Counted from the first letter of the stretch, positions 45,328 through 53,804 are shown. The stretch is DNA of 64,000 bases from Humisphaera borealis (GCF_015169395.1 NZ_CP063458.1:310001-374000), one strand, 5' to 3'. Notes: generated from the sequence alone by a model not told the origin. Numbers and translations: made by a program.

Positions 45328-45356
45328 TTGACCGCTCACGATCCAACCCTTAGATT
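45328..45356 (+). promoter_or_regulatory. Promoter of the Rrf2 regulator gene
   Basis: TTGACC (-35, 45328-45333) and TAGATT (-10, 45351-45356) with a 17-bp spacer; 5/6 and 4/6 matches to the consensus. It is about 27 bp before the start codon. Confidence 0.6.
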
Positions 45357-45382
45357 TCCCACTGTTTTAGCAGGAGATGGAT

Positions 45383-45820
45383 TTGAAGGTATCCAAGCGG
45401 ACGGAGTACGGCGTACGGGCGATCGTTCAATTAGCCCGCCAGTGGCCTCAGAACTTCGTGCAGTCCAAGGACCTTGCCAAGAAGGAACACCTTCCCACCA
45501 AGTTCCTCGAATCGATTCTGCTTGCGCTTCGGCGGGGGGGATTCCTGGAGAGCAAGATCGGTCGCGAAGGCGGCTATAAGCTCGCCCGACCGCCTAGTGA
45601 GATCTCCGTCGGCGACATCATCCGCCGGCTTGAAGGTCGACTGGCCAACCGTGAAGGCAAGATGGGTGACAATCTTTCGCTGGGCGAAGTCGCGGTGTTT
45701 CTGCTCAATGAACGCCTGACCCGCGCGACCAACGAAGTGCTGGATGCCGTCACGCTGGAGCAACTCGTAGAGCACGTGAACAAGGCGTCGAACCAGCAGC
45801 TCGAGATGTACTACATCTGA
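45383..45820 (+). CDS. Rrf2 family transcriptional regulator without iron-sulfur cysteines
   Basis: 145 residues from the TTG at 45383. An ATG lies 6 bp upstream, but there the AGGAG would touch the start codon; the TTG gives a 6-bp spacing and exactly the family N-terminus MKVSKRTEYGVRAIVQLA. The winged-helix segment continues with KKEHLPTKFLESILLALRRG and GREGGYKLARPP. The three cysteines that hold the cluster in IscR and NsrR are absent, so it should sense something else or act constitutively. It is divergent from the dsbD gene. Confidence 0.9.
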   Translation: MKVSKRTEYGVRAIVQLARQWPQNFVQSKDLAKKEHLPTKFLESILLALRRGGFLESKIGREGGYKLARPPSEISVGDIIRRLEGRLANREGKMGDNLSLGEVAVFLLNERLTRATNEVLDAVTLEQLVEHVNKASNQQLEMYYI

Positions 45821-45925
45821 AGCACGCTGGCCCGGCGCCTTGCGTCTGCGGCTCACGGTCGGTCAAAAAAAGTGGCGGGCGTGCCGGGCCCGACCGGTCC
45901 CAGACACACCCGCCGTACGGCGCGA

Positions 45926-45945
45926 TCGCTCCCTTTTGGAGCGTT
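45926..45945 (+). terminator. Rho-independent terminator after the Rrf2 gene
   Basis: CGCTCC-CTTTT-GGAGCG hairpin followed by TTT, about 105 bp after the regulator stop codon and before the convergent DUF883-like gene. Confidence 0.6.
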
Positions 45946-45991
45946 TCATTGCTCGCGCGTGGCGAAACATTTCATGCGCCCGCGTGGCGGC

Positions 45992-46339
45992 CTACCGGTG
46001 TGAACGGCGCGCCAGCAACAAGCCGCCGATCAGTACGCCGAGTCCGGCCGCAATCGCGATCGCGGCGGCGGGGTGCTTGTGCACCAGGCTCATTGCCTCC
46101 TGGGCCCGCCGGGTGGTGTAGTCGCGGGCCACGTCGTAACCGTGTGCCACTTCATCGCCTACCTTGCCGGCGGTCTTGCGGGCCGATCGCGCCGCATCGC
46201 GCAGATAGCCTGCAGCTTCCCGGCCGTGCTCGGCCATATCGTCTCGAAGATGGCCGGCCCGATCGCGGATATCGGCGACGGCGTTGGCAGCAGGGTCACG
46301 GGCCTTATCGATCACGTCTCGAACGGATGAACTCGACAT
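45992..46339 (-). CDS. ElaB/YqjD (DUF883)-like tail-anchored protein
   Basis: 115 residues from the ATG at 46339 (AAGGAG upstream). It is mostly amphipathic helix (VADIRDRAGHLRDDMAEHGR, AARSARKTAGKVGDEVAHGY) ending in one C-terminal transmembrane helix (PAAAIAIAAGLGVLIGGLLL) and a basic tail, the pattern of the ElaB/YqjD/DUF883 family. E. coli members are tail-anchored, stationary-phase proteins that bind ribosomes. It is the last gene of a run of three small envelope genes. Confidence 0.85.
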   Translation of the reverse strand: MSSSSVRDVIDKARDPAANAVADIRDRAGHLRDDMAEHGREAAGYLRDAARSARKTAGKVGDEVAHGYDVARDYTTRRAQEAMSLVHKHPAAAIAIAAGLGVLIGGLLLARRSHR

Positions 46340-46428
46340 TGTTGTCTCCTTGTCTTTCAAGCTTTGAATGTCGGCGTCGGCCCTACGGCCTAACGCCGAC
46401 TCGCAGGACAGCACAGCACGTCAACCCA

Positions 46429-46611
46429 TTACAGATCGATTCGCGCGCGTCTGCCGCCGGCCATTCCCGCGATCAGGGAGACGACAAACAGGACCAGGAA
46501 CAGGAAGAACAGGACCTTGGCGATTCCGGCCGCGCCGGCCGCGATACCACCGAAGCCAAAGACGGCGGCAACGAGCGCCACCACGAAGAAGATGAGGGCC
46601 CAACGAAGCAT
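46429..46611 (-). CDS. DUF1328 small membrane protein (YtjA-like)
   Basis: 60 residues, the usual length, almost entirely two hydrophobic helices: [40 protein letters not shown] and the basic end [12 protein letters not shown] is upstream. DUF1328 proteins are small inner-membrane proteins often placed beside stress-induced envelope genes. The function is unknown. Confidence 0.92.
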   Translation of the reverse strand: MLRWALIFFVVALVAAVFGFGGIAAGAAGIAKVLFFLFLVLFVVSLIAGMAGGRRARIDL

Positions 46612-46732
46612 GACGGACTCCTAAAAAGGTGTAACGGTACTTTTGTGAACTTGTGTACGAGTTGGTTGCGGCACGCAGAGAAACAGGCACGAGCCACGCG
46701 AAGCGTCAAAAACCAGCAGGTGGTCAGACCCA

Positions 46733-46885
46733 TCAGTCGGTCGCGTCTTCGATCTTGTCGCCGACCTTCTTGATGTCGTCGCCGGCACCTTCAACGGTGT
46801 TGCAGCCGGTGGTGAGTGAGAGACTTCCCAAAAGCATGAGGACGCTGAGGCTTGCGACGGTGAGGCCACGAAGAGTGGATCGCAT
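46733..46885 (-). CDS. Entericidin family small lipoprotein
   Basis: 50 residues; AAGGAG lies 8 bp before the ATG at 46885. The lipoprotein signal MRSTLRGLTVASLSVLMLLG continues to the lipobox TTGC28, giving a short mature peptide CNTVEGAGDDIKKVGDKIED ending ATD. The mature motif CNTxxGxGxDIxxxGxxI is the entericidin A/B signature. Entericidins form a toxin/antidote lipoprotein pair in E. coli; single copies like this one are common in other bacteria and are not known to be toxic. It is the first gene of the small envelope-gene run. Confidence 0.92.
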   Translation of the reverse strand: MRSTLRGLTVASLSVLMLLGSLSLTTGCNTVEGAGDDIKKVGDKIEDATD

Positions 46886-47046
46886 GGTTGAACTCCTTGA
46901 GCCGAAGCTCGAATCCCGGTCCGGCCGACGGCGGCGACGATCATCGCCGTGCTCGCGTTTGCCGTATGGAAGGAGTATTGATGTGGCTTGATGAGCGCGG
47001 GTGGAATTAGTGGTGAATCACCACTCATGTCGCCGGTGAGCCTGCT

Positions 47047-48651
47047 TCACGAGTGGGCAGGTGCGGGCTCATCGTGGCAGGTGGGTGCCGAAGGTGAGAC
47101 GGCCGTCGCGAGCGGTAGCATCGCACAAAACTCGCAGCCGCCGCGTTCGAGGTTGCTGACCGAGATGTGTCCGCCGTGGAGTTCGGCGATACCCTGGGCG
47201 ATCTCGAGCCCCAACCCGCTTCCCCGGCCGAGCTTCTCATCGCCGCTCCCCTGCGCGAAGCGGTCGAAGATTTTTTCCTTCATGGACTCCGGGATGCCGG
47301 GCCCGCGGTCGCGAACGCCGATGCAGACCTTGTCGGTGCTGTCGAGGCGAACCAGGACCTTGACCGTGTCCTCCTTGGGGGAGAATCGGATCGCGTTGCG
47401 CACGAGGTTGTCGATCATGGTGCGCAGCAGGTCGGGATCGGCGATGACCGCCAACTCGCGGTCGGCGTCGGCGAACAGCTCGGGGTCGAGCTTGACATTG
47501 TGTTCCTGCGCGTACCTCCAGCAGTGCTGAATGGAGTCCAGCACGACATCGTTGACCGGAACACGGGCCCGCGTCGATTCGACCGGCTTGCCGTCCCGTA
47601 CGCGTGTGAGCAGCAGAAAGCTTTCCACCAACCGGCCGAGCCGGCGCATCTCGTCCTGCGTGCTGTCGATGAACTGCCTGATCTCTGCGGGCGTCGCGCC
47701 GGGGCGGGCCAGGGTCTGAGACTCGGTCAGAACCGTTGCAATCGGAGTCTTGATCTCATGCGACACGTTCGCGACGAAACGCTCCTGCGCTTTGTAGCCC
47801 GACTCGATCCGCTTGCGCATCTGATCCAATTCCTGCTTCAGCGATGTCAGTTCGCTGGCGGACGAGTGAAAGTCGATCGGTTGCGTGAGGTTGTCGGGCC
47901 GCATCTGGCTGGCGATCAGGCCCAACTGCCGCAGCGGCCGCACGGCGATGCCCGCGATGAACCAACCGGCGATCGCTGACGCGATCAGACCGATCGGCGT
48001 CAGCATCACGATGTTCATCGTGGCGCGGTCGGACAGATCGGTAAACAGCGCCTCGGGCGCGGCGACGACCAGGAGGCGCCCTTGCCCTGCGGAAGGGCCG
48101 GTCGCGATCGGCGGGAGGGGACGGACGACGATCCGGCTCGTGACGCCGCCAACTTTCGCCGGGAGTTTTGTCAGTCGACTTTCCAGACCGAGGTCGCGTC
48201 CTGCCGCAAGCAGGTCCTGCGGCGGCCCCAGCGGCCGGATGTCAATTGGCGGGTGAGCGCTGGTGGCGATCACGGTGCCGGCCTGATCGTACAGGGTGAT
48301 GATGCAAGGCCGGCCAAGCACGGCAGCGCCTCGCTCGGCAGAAACAGACTGGAGTGCCGCATCCGTCAGCGGCGCAGAGGCGGTCTGCACGCTGCCGGAG
48401 ATGGCATCCACGACGCGGCTCAGTTCCGTTACAAAAAGGGCGTCAGCGGTTCGGCTGTCATAGACCAGGTGTGCGACGGAAAGCCCAACCTGGATCACCC
48501 CGAATACCGCCAGCAGCATCAGCATTAGCCGCAGGCGCAGCGAAAGCCCGGAACTCTCGCCGGTCTGCGGCCGGCCTTTTGCCTTGCCGCCGCCACTTCG
48601 CGATCGCTCGTCGGGTGAACCGTCACGTGCTGATTGCTCATCCCACGGCAT
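47047..48651 (-). CDS. Two-component sensor histidine kinase
   Basis: 534 residues. The N-terminal cytoplasmic tail is long and basic. Transmembrane helices lie at about 41-62 and 212-235 with a periplasmic sensor between them, then HAMP (about 236-290). The H-box is FVANVSHEIKTPI with His298; N (DNLVRNAIRFSP), G1 (VRDRGPGIP), F (FDRFAQGSG) and G2 (GRGSGLGLEIAQGIAELHGG) boxes are present. Its start overlaps the end of the response-regulator gene by 14 bp, so the pair is translationally coupled. The stimulus is unknown; the neighbouring envelope genes suggest a cell-envelope signal (inference). Confidence 0.95.
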   Translation of the reverse strand: MPWDEQSARDGSPDERSRSGGGKAKGRPQTGESSGLSLRLRLMLMLLAVFGVIQVGLSVAHLVYDSRTADALFVTELSRVVDAISGSVQTASAPLTDAALQSVSAERGAAVLGRPCIITLYDQAGTVIATSAHPPIDIRPLGPPQDLLAAGRDLGLESRLTKLPAKVGGVTSRIVVRPLPPIATGPSAGQGRLLVVAAPEALFTDLSDRATMNIVMLTPIGLIASAIAGWFIAGIAVRPLRQLGLIASQMRPDNLTQPIDFHSSASELTSLKQELDQMRKRIESGYKAQERFVANVSHEIKTPIATVLTESQTLARPGATPAEIRQFIDSTQDEMRRLGRLVESFLLLTRVRDGKPVESTRARVPVNDVVLDSIQHCWRYAQEHNVKLDPELFADADRELAVIADPDLLRTMIDNLVRNAIRFSPKEDTVKVLVRLDSTDKVCIGVRDRGPGIPESMKEKIFDRFAQGSGDEKLGRGSGLGLEIAQGIAELHGGHISVSNLERGGCEFCAMLPLATAVSPSAPTCHDEPAPAHS

Positions 48652-49327
48652 TGTCGTCCATCACCCCGAAGCGGTAGCCCGCGCCTTTGATCGTCTGGAT
48701 CAGTGGGGTGTCGAAGTCTTTGTCGATTCGTTTCCGCAGGTTGGCGATGTACACGTCGATCACGTTGCTGCTGGGCTCGAAGTTCATGTCCCAGACCTTC
48801 TCACCGATCTGTGTGCGCGTCAGCACCCGGTTCGGGTTGCGCATCAGGTACTCGAGCAGCGCGAACTCCTTGTTCGATAATTCGATCTTCTTCTCGGCGC
48901 GCTTCGCCTGGCGGGTGTAGAGATCAAGTTCAAGGTCGTGAACGCGCAACGTTCGCGACTCGGTCGGTTCGCCGCGACGCAGGATCGCGCGGATCCGCGC
49001 CACCAGTTCCTCGAACTCGAACGGCTTGGTCAGGTAGTCGTCGGCACCCGCATTAAGGCCGGCGACCTTCTCCTCGGTCGATCCGAGCGCTGTGAGCATC
49101 AGCACCGGCGTCTTGTTTTTGCGTCGTCTGAGGTTGCGACAGACGTCCGTCCCGTCGCGATCGGGCAGCATCAGGTCGAGCACGACGATGTCATAGTCGA
49201 CGCTGCTGGCCATCTCCTCGGCCTCGAAACCGGTCAGCGAAACATCCACCGCAAACCCGTTCTCCGTGAGACCCTTGCGGATTCCCTCGGCGATTTTCGG
49301 GTTGTCTTCGACCACCAAGATTCGCAT
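48638..49327 (-). CDS. OmpR family response regulator
   Basis: 229 residues from the ATG at 49327 (GGAGG 8 bp upstream; family start MRILVVEDNPK). The receiver has Asp8 and the phosphoacceptor Asp51 (IVVLDLMLPDRDG), Lys at KPFEFEELVARI, and the C-terminal winged helix (LRVHDLELDLYTRQAKR, LSNKEFALLEYLMRNPNRVL, VIDVYIANLRKRID, TIKGAGYRF). It forms a pair with the downstream kinase. Confidence 0.96.
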   Translation of the reverse strand: MRILVVEDNPKIAEGIRKGLTENGFAVDVSLTGFEAEEMASSVDYDIVVLDLMLPDRDGTDVCRNLRRRKNKTPVLMLTALGSTEEKVAGLNAGADDYLTKPFEFEELVARIRAILRRGEPTESRTLRVHDLELDLYTRQAKRAEKKIELSNKEFALLEYLMRNPNRVLTRTQIGEKVWDMNFEPSSNVIDVYIANLRKRIDKDFDTPLIQTIKGAGYRFGVMDDNAVG

Positions 49328-49589
49328 CGTGCGTCCTCCAGAAAAGTCCGCGGTCGCGGCGGCGTGAGAAGTCTCAGGGCCGGTGGTGGGGGTCGTCATC
49401 GTCATGACACGACGGTAGCCCCTGCAGGCTCAACCGCCTGTGAATCCTTCATGAATAGATTTTCATCTCGCGATCAGGCCACGCTCAATCGCCAGCCTCA
49501 ACTATACGCCGCAGTTGCGGTTGGCGGGACTGGCATACTGCCTTATCTCCCATCTGACCGCATTCTGCAGGCCGCACCTCCGGAGACCG

Positions 49590-51542
49590 ATGTCCAAATT
49601 GAAAACCGCAGCGATCATTCTCGTATCCGTCGCCGTGCTGTGGCTCGGACAGGAGGTGTTCATTCCGCTGGTGCTGTCGTTCATGATGGCCATGCTGCTA
49701 TCGGGGCCGGTTCGGCGAATGGAGCGGTGGCATTTCCCTCGCGTTGTCGCCGCGACGATCGCCGTCGTCGTCGCGTTTGGAGCGATGGCATTCATCGGCT
49801 ACCTGGTCGGAAACCAGGTGTATACGCTCGCGTCGGACCTGGAAAAGTACCAGGGTGAGATCGTTCGAAAGGTCTCGACGCTTCGCGGAACCGGACCGGG
49901 CGTGATGGACAAGGTCGAGTCGACCCTGCAAAAAGTCGAGGCCGCCGCATCGACCAACCAGCCTTCGACAGAGCCGGCATCGCAGCCGACCACGCAGCCC
50001 GCGACGCAGGCCACTTTTACGGTCACGCACGGCGTACCTGTTCGTACCGACCCCGCCCCGGCGACCAAGCCGGCCGACGCCGAGATCGATAAGCCGTCCG
50101 GCTCGCGGCAGAATCCTCTGTACGCCTACATCATGCCGGGGCAGCCTTCGCCGCTGCGGACTCTTTCGAGCTATATCGGCATCGCGTTGTCGCCACTGGC
50201 GACCGCGGGCCTCGTGATCGTATTCGTCTTCTTCATCCTGCTCGAACGCGAGGACATCCGCGACCGCGCCATTCGACTCGTCAGCAACGGCCAGTACACG
50301 CTCACGACCACCGCAGTCGATGACGGTGTCGACCGGATCATCCGCTACATCCGTGCCCAGGCGATCGTCAACGGCACCTACGGCTTGGCGGTGGCGCTGG
50401 GGCTGTGGCTGATAGGGCTGACGCTCGGCGGTGGGATGACTTTCCCCAGCTTCCTGCTTTGGGGATTGCTCGGCGCAGTGCTTCGATTCGTCCCCTACAT
50501 CGGCCCGTGGGTGGCGGCGGCGTTCCCGATCACGCTGTCCATTGCCGCCTATAACGGATTCTCCGTCGCTGTTGCTGTCATCGCGATGTTCCTGGTCATC
50601 GAACTGCTCTCCAACAACATCATGGAGCCGATCCTCTACGGCTCCACGACCGGGCTGTCGGTGATGGCGCTGCTCGTGTCGGCCGTTTTCTGGACCTGGC
50701 TCTGGGGGCCTGTCGGCCTGCTCCTTTCGACGCCGCTCACGGTCGTCATGATGGTCGTCGGTCGCTACGTGCCGGGGCTGGGCTTCCTGGAAGTCCTGCT
50801 CGGCGACAAGCCGGCCATGACACCGCCGGAACGCGTCTATCAGCGTTTGCTAGCCGGCGACGAGGACGAGGCACTGGCGGTCGCCGAAGAATATGCCAAG
50901 GACCACACCCTGAAGGAGACGTTCGACGACGTGCTGCTGCCGGCGCTATCCATGTCCGAGCGGGATGCGGGGCAGGGAACGCTCAACGACGAGCGCCGAA
51001 CGATGGTCCTCCAAGGCACACGTCGAATCATCGAAGAACTTGGCGAGAACCCCGCCGCACCCGCCGCCGTCAAGACGGGCGATACGCCCGCCGCGACCAA
51101 AGACGTAACACCGACCGGCGTGCGCGTCGCCGTGCTGCCCGCGCACGACGAGGCCGACGCGTTGGCTGGCGTCATGCTGAACCGCCTGCTGCGCGATAGC
51201 GGTGTCGAAACACTGAACCTCACACAGCACGCCTTGGCGAGCGAAATGGTGGAACAGGTTCGTACGTTTGATCCCCACGTGGTCTTTGTTTCGTCCACGC
51301 CGCCCGCCGCGGTCAGCCACGTGCGGTACCTGCTGCGGCGGATGCGCGGCGGACTGCCCGTCGAAAAGCTCGCGATCGGCGTCTGGTCGGCGACGAGCGA
51401 CGTCGAGACGCTCAAAAACCGTTTGGAACTGAAATCAGCGGTGATCTCCACGAGCCTGGGCGGTGCGATTGAACAGATCCGGCAGATGACCGAGCAGGAC
51501 CGCGTCGACATCCGCAAACAGCGTGAAGTGGTGGGGGCGTAG
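49590..51542 (+). CDS. AI-2E family transporter with C-terminal Rossmann-like domain
   Basis: 650 residues from the ATG at 49590 (MSKLKTAAIILVSVAVLWLG). The AI-2E/PerM fold has about 8 transmembrane helices, with the family motifs LSFMMAMLLSGPVRRME, YIRAQAIVNGTYGLAVALGL, LLGAVLRFVPYIGPWVAA and NIMEPILYGSTTGLS. After the last helix (about 420) comes a helical region, a linker and a domain from about 511 (VRVAVLPAHDEADALAG, VMLNRLLRDSGVETLNL, DPHVVFVSSTPPA, EKLAIGVWS) with B12-binding/Rossmann-like strand pattern but no DxHxxG motif. The substrate (AI-2, ions or another solute) is unknown. Confidence 0.85.
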   Translation: MSKLKTAAIILVSVAVLWLGQEVFIPLVLSFMMAMLLSGPVRRMERWHFPRVVAATIAVVVAFGAMAFIGYLVGNQVYTLASDLEKYQGEIVRKVSTLRGTGPGVMDKVESTLQKVEAAASTNQPSTEPASQPTTQPATQATFTVTHGVPVRTDPAPATKPADAEIDKPSGSRQNPLYAYIMPGQPSPLRTLSSYIGIALSPLATAGLVIVFVFFILLEREDIRDRAIRLVSNGQYTLTTTAVDDGVDRIIRYIRAQAIVNGTYGLAVALGLWLIGLTLGGGMTFPSFLLWGLLGAVLRFVPYIGPWVAAAFPITLSIAAYNGFSVAVAVIAMFLVIELLSNNIMEPILYGSTTGLSVMALLVSAVFWTWLWGPVGLLLSTPLTVVMMVVGRYVPGLGFLEVLLGDKPAMTPPERVYQRLLAGDEDEALAVAEEYAKDHTLKETFDDVLLPALSMSERDAGQGTLNDERRTMVLQGTRRIIEELGENPAAPAAVKTGDTPAATKDVTPTGVRVAVLPAHDEADALAGVMLNRLLRDSGVETLNLTQHALASEMVEQVRTFDPHVVFVSSTPPAAVSHVRYLLRRMRGGLPVEKLAIGVWSATSDVETLKNRLELKSAVISTSLGGAIEQIRQMTEQDRVDIRKQREVVGA

Positions 51543-51591
51543 GGGCGGTGAAGGCGGTGGGGGCGGAAGGGGGAAAATCTCAGATCGCCGC

Positions 51592-51619
51592 TTGACACAT
51601 TCCCATATGGGAATATAAA
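51592..51619 (+). promoter_or_regulatory. ArsR-operon promoter with a perfect 16-bp operator in the spacer
   Basis: TTGACA (-35, 51592-51597; 6/6) and TATAAA (-10, 51614-51619; 5/6) with a 16-bp spacer. The perfect palindrome ATTCCCATATGGGAAT (51599-51614) fills that spacer and touches the -10. Bound repressor would block RNA polymerase directly. The start codon of the ArsR gene is 9 bp after the -10. Confidence 0.9.
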
Positions 51620-51627
51620 TTGAGCGT

Positions 51628-51966
51628 ATGGCCCGTGCAGCGACCACGCTCGATCCGTTCAATGCCGTTGCCGAGCCCAAGCGCCGCCAAGTGCTGGAGG
51701 CCCTCGCCACCGGCGAGATGGCCGTCAGCGACATCGTCGGGCGGCTGGGCTGGCCGCAGCCGATGGTGTCCAAGCACCTGGGGGTGCTGAAGGAGGTGGG
51801 GCTGGTGACCTCTCGCCGCGAAGGCCGTCAACGCCTCTACAGCGTCAACGGGGAGCAACTTAAAACCATTCACGACTGGGCCCGGATGTTCGAAAAGTTC
51901 TGGTCGCACCAACTCCTTCGCATCAAGGAACAGGCCGAACGCAGAGCGAAGGACCTGTCGGTTTAG
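51628..51966 (+). CDS. ArsR family winged-helix repressor (SRPBCC-associated type)
   Basis: 112 residues. The winged helix is complete: PFNAVAEPKRRQVLEALATG, ISDIVGRLGWPQ-like recognition region (SDIVGRLGWPQPMVSKHLGVL) and LVTSRREGRQRLYSVN wing. There are no metal-binding cysteines, as in the ArsR proteins paired with SRPBCC/AHSA1-family genes. It is the first gene of an operon and probably autorepresses from the palindrome at 51599-51614. The ATG comes only about 9 bp after the -10, so the mRNA may be leaderless or nearly so. Confidence 0.92.
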   Translation: MARAATTLDPFNAVAEPKRRQVLEALATGEMAVSDIVGRLGWPQPMVSKHLGVLKEVGLVTSRREGRQRLYSVNGEQLKTIHDWARMFEKFWSHQLLRIKEQAERRAKDLSV

Positions 51967-52021
51967 CCCGGAAGTTCCGCTCATCAACAAAGTCCATCAA
52001 TTTTCCGGAAAGGAAGTACCC

Positions 52022-52486
52022 ATGTCCTCCAGCACCACCGTCACCCAGGAACCTGTTTCGTCGCTCACGATCCGCCAGGACATCGCGATTGCTGCCCCTA
52101 TCGAAATCGCGTGGGAGGCCGTCCTCGATCAGCTCGGCCCGATGAACGAGATGCCCGATGGCACCCCATTCCCTTTCAAGCTGGAAGCCTGGCCGGGCGG
52201 TCGGCTGTTTCGTGATCTGGGCAATTCCGCCGGGCACCTGTGGGGCAACGTGCAGGTCATCAAGCCGCCGAAGCTGCTGGAGATCTGGGGGCCGATGATG
52301 ATGCCTTACCCTGCAATCAACCACCTGCAGTACCGGCTGACCGCCGAGGGATCGAACACCCGGCTGCAGCTCACCCACCGGGCCATGGGATTCATTCAGG
52401 ACGAGCACCGCGACGGCATGCCAAAGGGCTTCGACCACTGGGTCAATCGGGTCAGGCAACTCGCCGAGACCCGGTCGAGCAGATAA
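52022..52486 (+). CDS. SRPBCC/AHSA1-like ligand-binding fold protein
   Basis: 154 residues; GGAAAGG lies upstream. Family features are the start of the helix-grip fold IRQDIAIAAPIEIAWEAVLD, then KLEAWPGGRLFRD, VQVIKPPKLLEIWGPMM and the C-terminal long helix HRDGMPKGFDHWVNRVRQLA. These proteins bind small hydrophobic ligands in a deep pocket. Its place directly after the ArsR gene is the common ArsR-SRPBCC pairing. Confidence 0.88.
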   Translation: MSSSTTVTQEPVSSLTIRQDIAIAAPIEIAWEAVLDQLGPMNEMPDGTPFPFKLEAWPGGRLFRDLGNSAGHLWGNVQVIKPPKLLEIWGPMMMPYPAINHLQYRLTAEGSNTRLQLTHRAMGFIQDEHRDGMPKGFDHWVNRVRQLAETRSSR

Positions 52487-52653
52487 GCGTCAAGCCACGA
52501 AAGCATTAAGGCGCGACGTTGAGCCAGTTGCACTGCGCTCACAAGCACTTCTACGTACCTGCATTCCGCCGTGACTTCATCCCGCCGTGACTACATCCCT
52601 CCTGCGTTTGTTCCTCGTGTCAAAACATCAAACCCTTTACTAAGGACTTCCTC

Positions 52654-53502
52654 ATGACCACCCGTCCGATCGTATCGAAATCGCAATGGACCGAAGCCCG
52701 CATCGCGCTTCTAGCGAAGGAGAAGGAACTGACCCGGCAGCGCGACGAACTCGCCCGGCAGCGGCGTGAGCTGCCGTGGGTCAAGGTCGACCAGAACTAC
52801 GTCTTCGACGGCCCCGACGGCAAGGTCGCGCTCGGCCACCTCTTTGGCGATCGCAGCCAGCTCATCGTGTATCACTTCATGTTCGGGCCCGACTGGGCCG
52901 AGGGGTGCCCGAGCTGCTCGTATGTCTGCGATCACCTTGACGGCACGCTGTCGCACCTGGCAGCACGCGATGTGTCGCTGGTCGCCGTCTCCCGTGCGCC
53001 CGTGTCGAAGATTGCCGCCTTCAAGAAGCGCATGGGTTGGCGGTTCCCCTGGGTGTCGTCGCACGACAACGCCTTCAACTATGACTTCCACGTCTCGTTC
53101 ACTCCCGAGGAGCGCGCCAAGGGCGGCGTCTACTACAACTACGGCACCGCGCCATTCCCCAGCGAAGAAGCCCCCGGCGCCAGCGTCTTCTACAAAGACC
53201 CCGGCACCGGCGAGATCTTCCACACGTACTCTGCCTTCAGCCGCGGGCTTGACGCCCTCCTGGGCACCTACGTCTTGCTCGACCTGACGCCCAAAGGCCG
53301 CGACGAAGACCACCTGCCCTTCAGCATGCAATGGGTGCGGCACCATGACCGGTACGAAACCCGCGCCGCGTTCGCCGATGCCGACAAGCCCTACTGGCCC
53401 AAAGTCGAGCTCACCCTCGCCGGGACGGCGATGTCGGTCGCCGCGGGGTCCGGCTTGGATTGCGGCCCTTCCTGCGGCTGCGGATCGGAGAAACGTAAAT
53501 GA
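52654..53502 (+). CDS. DUF899 thioredoxin-like fold protein
   Basis: 282 residues. DUF899 signatures are EKELTRQRDELARQRRELPW, VFDGPDGKVALGHLFG, QLIVYHFMFGPDW, EGCPSCSYVCDHLDG and YVLLDLTPKGRDE. A CPSC-type pair of cysteines sits in the thioredoxin-like fold, and there is a cysteine-rich tail (DCGPSCGCGSEKRK) that may bind a metal. The last four bases overlap the next start (ATGA). Its biochemical role is not established. Confidence 0.9.
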   Translation: MTTRPIVSKSQWTEARIALLAKEKELTRQRDELARQRRELPWVKVDQNYVFDGPDGKVALGHLFGDRSQLIVYHFMFGPDWAEGCPSCSYVCDHLDGTLSHLAARDVSLVAVSRAPVSKIAAFKKRMGWRFPWVSSHDNAFNYDFHVSFTPEERAKGGVYYNYGTAPFPSEEAPGASVFYKDPGTGEIFHTYSAFSRGLDALLGTYVLLDLTPKGRDEDHLPFSMQWVRHHDRYETRAAFADADKPYWPKVELTLAGTAMSVAAGSGLDCGPSCGCGSEKRK

Positions 53503-53747
53503 GCCCCAAAAACTGCTGTAAACGCGGCGCCCAGGCCGCCGGCTGGGTTGTGCCCGGCATGACGCTGGCGCTGCTGCCCAAGTGTCCGGCCTGCGTTGCG
53601 GCGTACATCGCCGTCGCAACCGGATTGGGCGTCTCGCTCTCGACCGCGGCGTACCTCCGCACGTCGGTGATCGTCGTCTCGATTGCGGTCCTGGCGCTCC
53701 TCGCCACCCGAACCGCTGTTCGATGGACCCGCCGTCCGTCGAACTAA
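53499..53747 (+). CDS. Small two-helix membrane protein with CC and CPAC cysteines
   Basis: 82 residues, starting in a 4-bp ATGA overlap with the DUF899 gene. Two hydrophobic helices (about 13-50 region and VSIAVLALLATRTAV) and cysteines C6, C7 and C29-P-A-C32 are visible. The CPAC pair at the first membrane helix recalls MerC/MerT-type metal-carrying proteins, but I do not recognise a family. Translational coupling suggests it works with the DUF899 protein, perhaps in redox or metal traffic (inference). Confidence 0.72.
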   Translation: MSPKNCCKRGAQAAGWVVPGMTLALLPKCPACVAAYIAVATGLGVSLSTAAYLRTSVIVVSIAVLALLATRTAVRWTRRPSN

Positions 53748-53804
53748 AAGACCAACCTCCCGCGACTCAACATCCCGTTTTCACCCTTTCACAGGAGAGC
53801 CTCC

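Noticed and set aside
45377-45382. ATG start for the Rrf2 regulator
   Set aside because: The AGGAG would directly abut it, whereas the TTG six bases later has proper spacing and matches the family N-terminus.
46733-46885. Entericidin toxin-antidote pair
   Set aside because: Only one entericidin-type gene is present; no second small lipoprotein overlaps or follows it.
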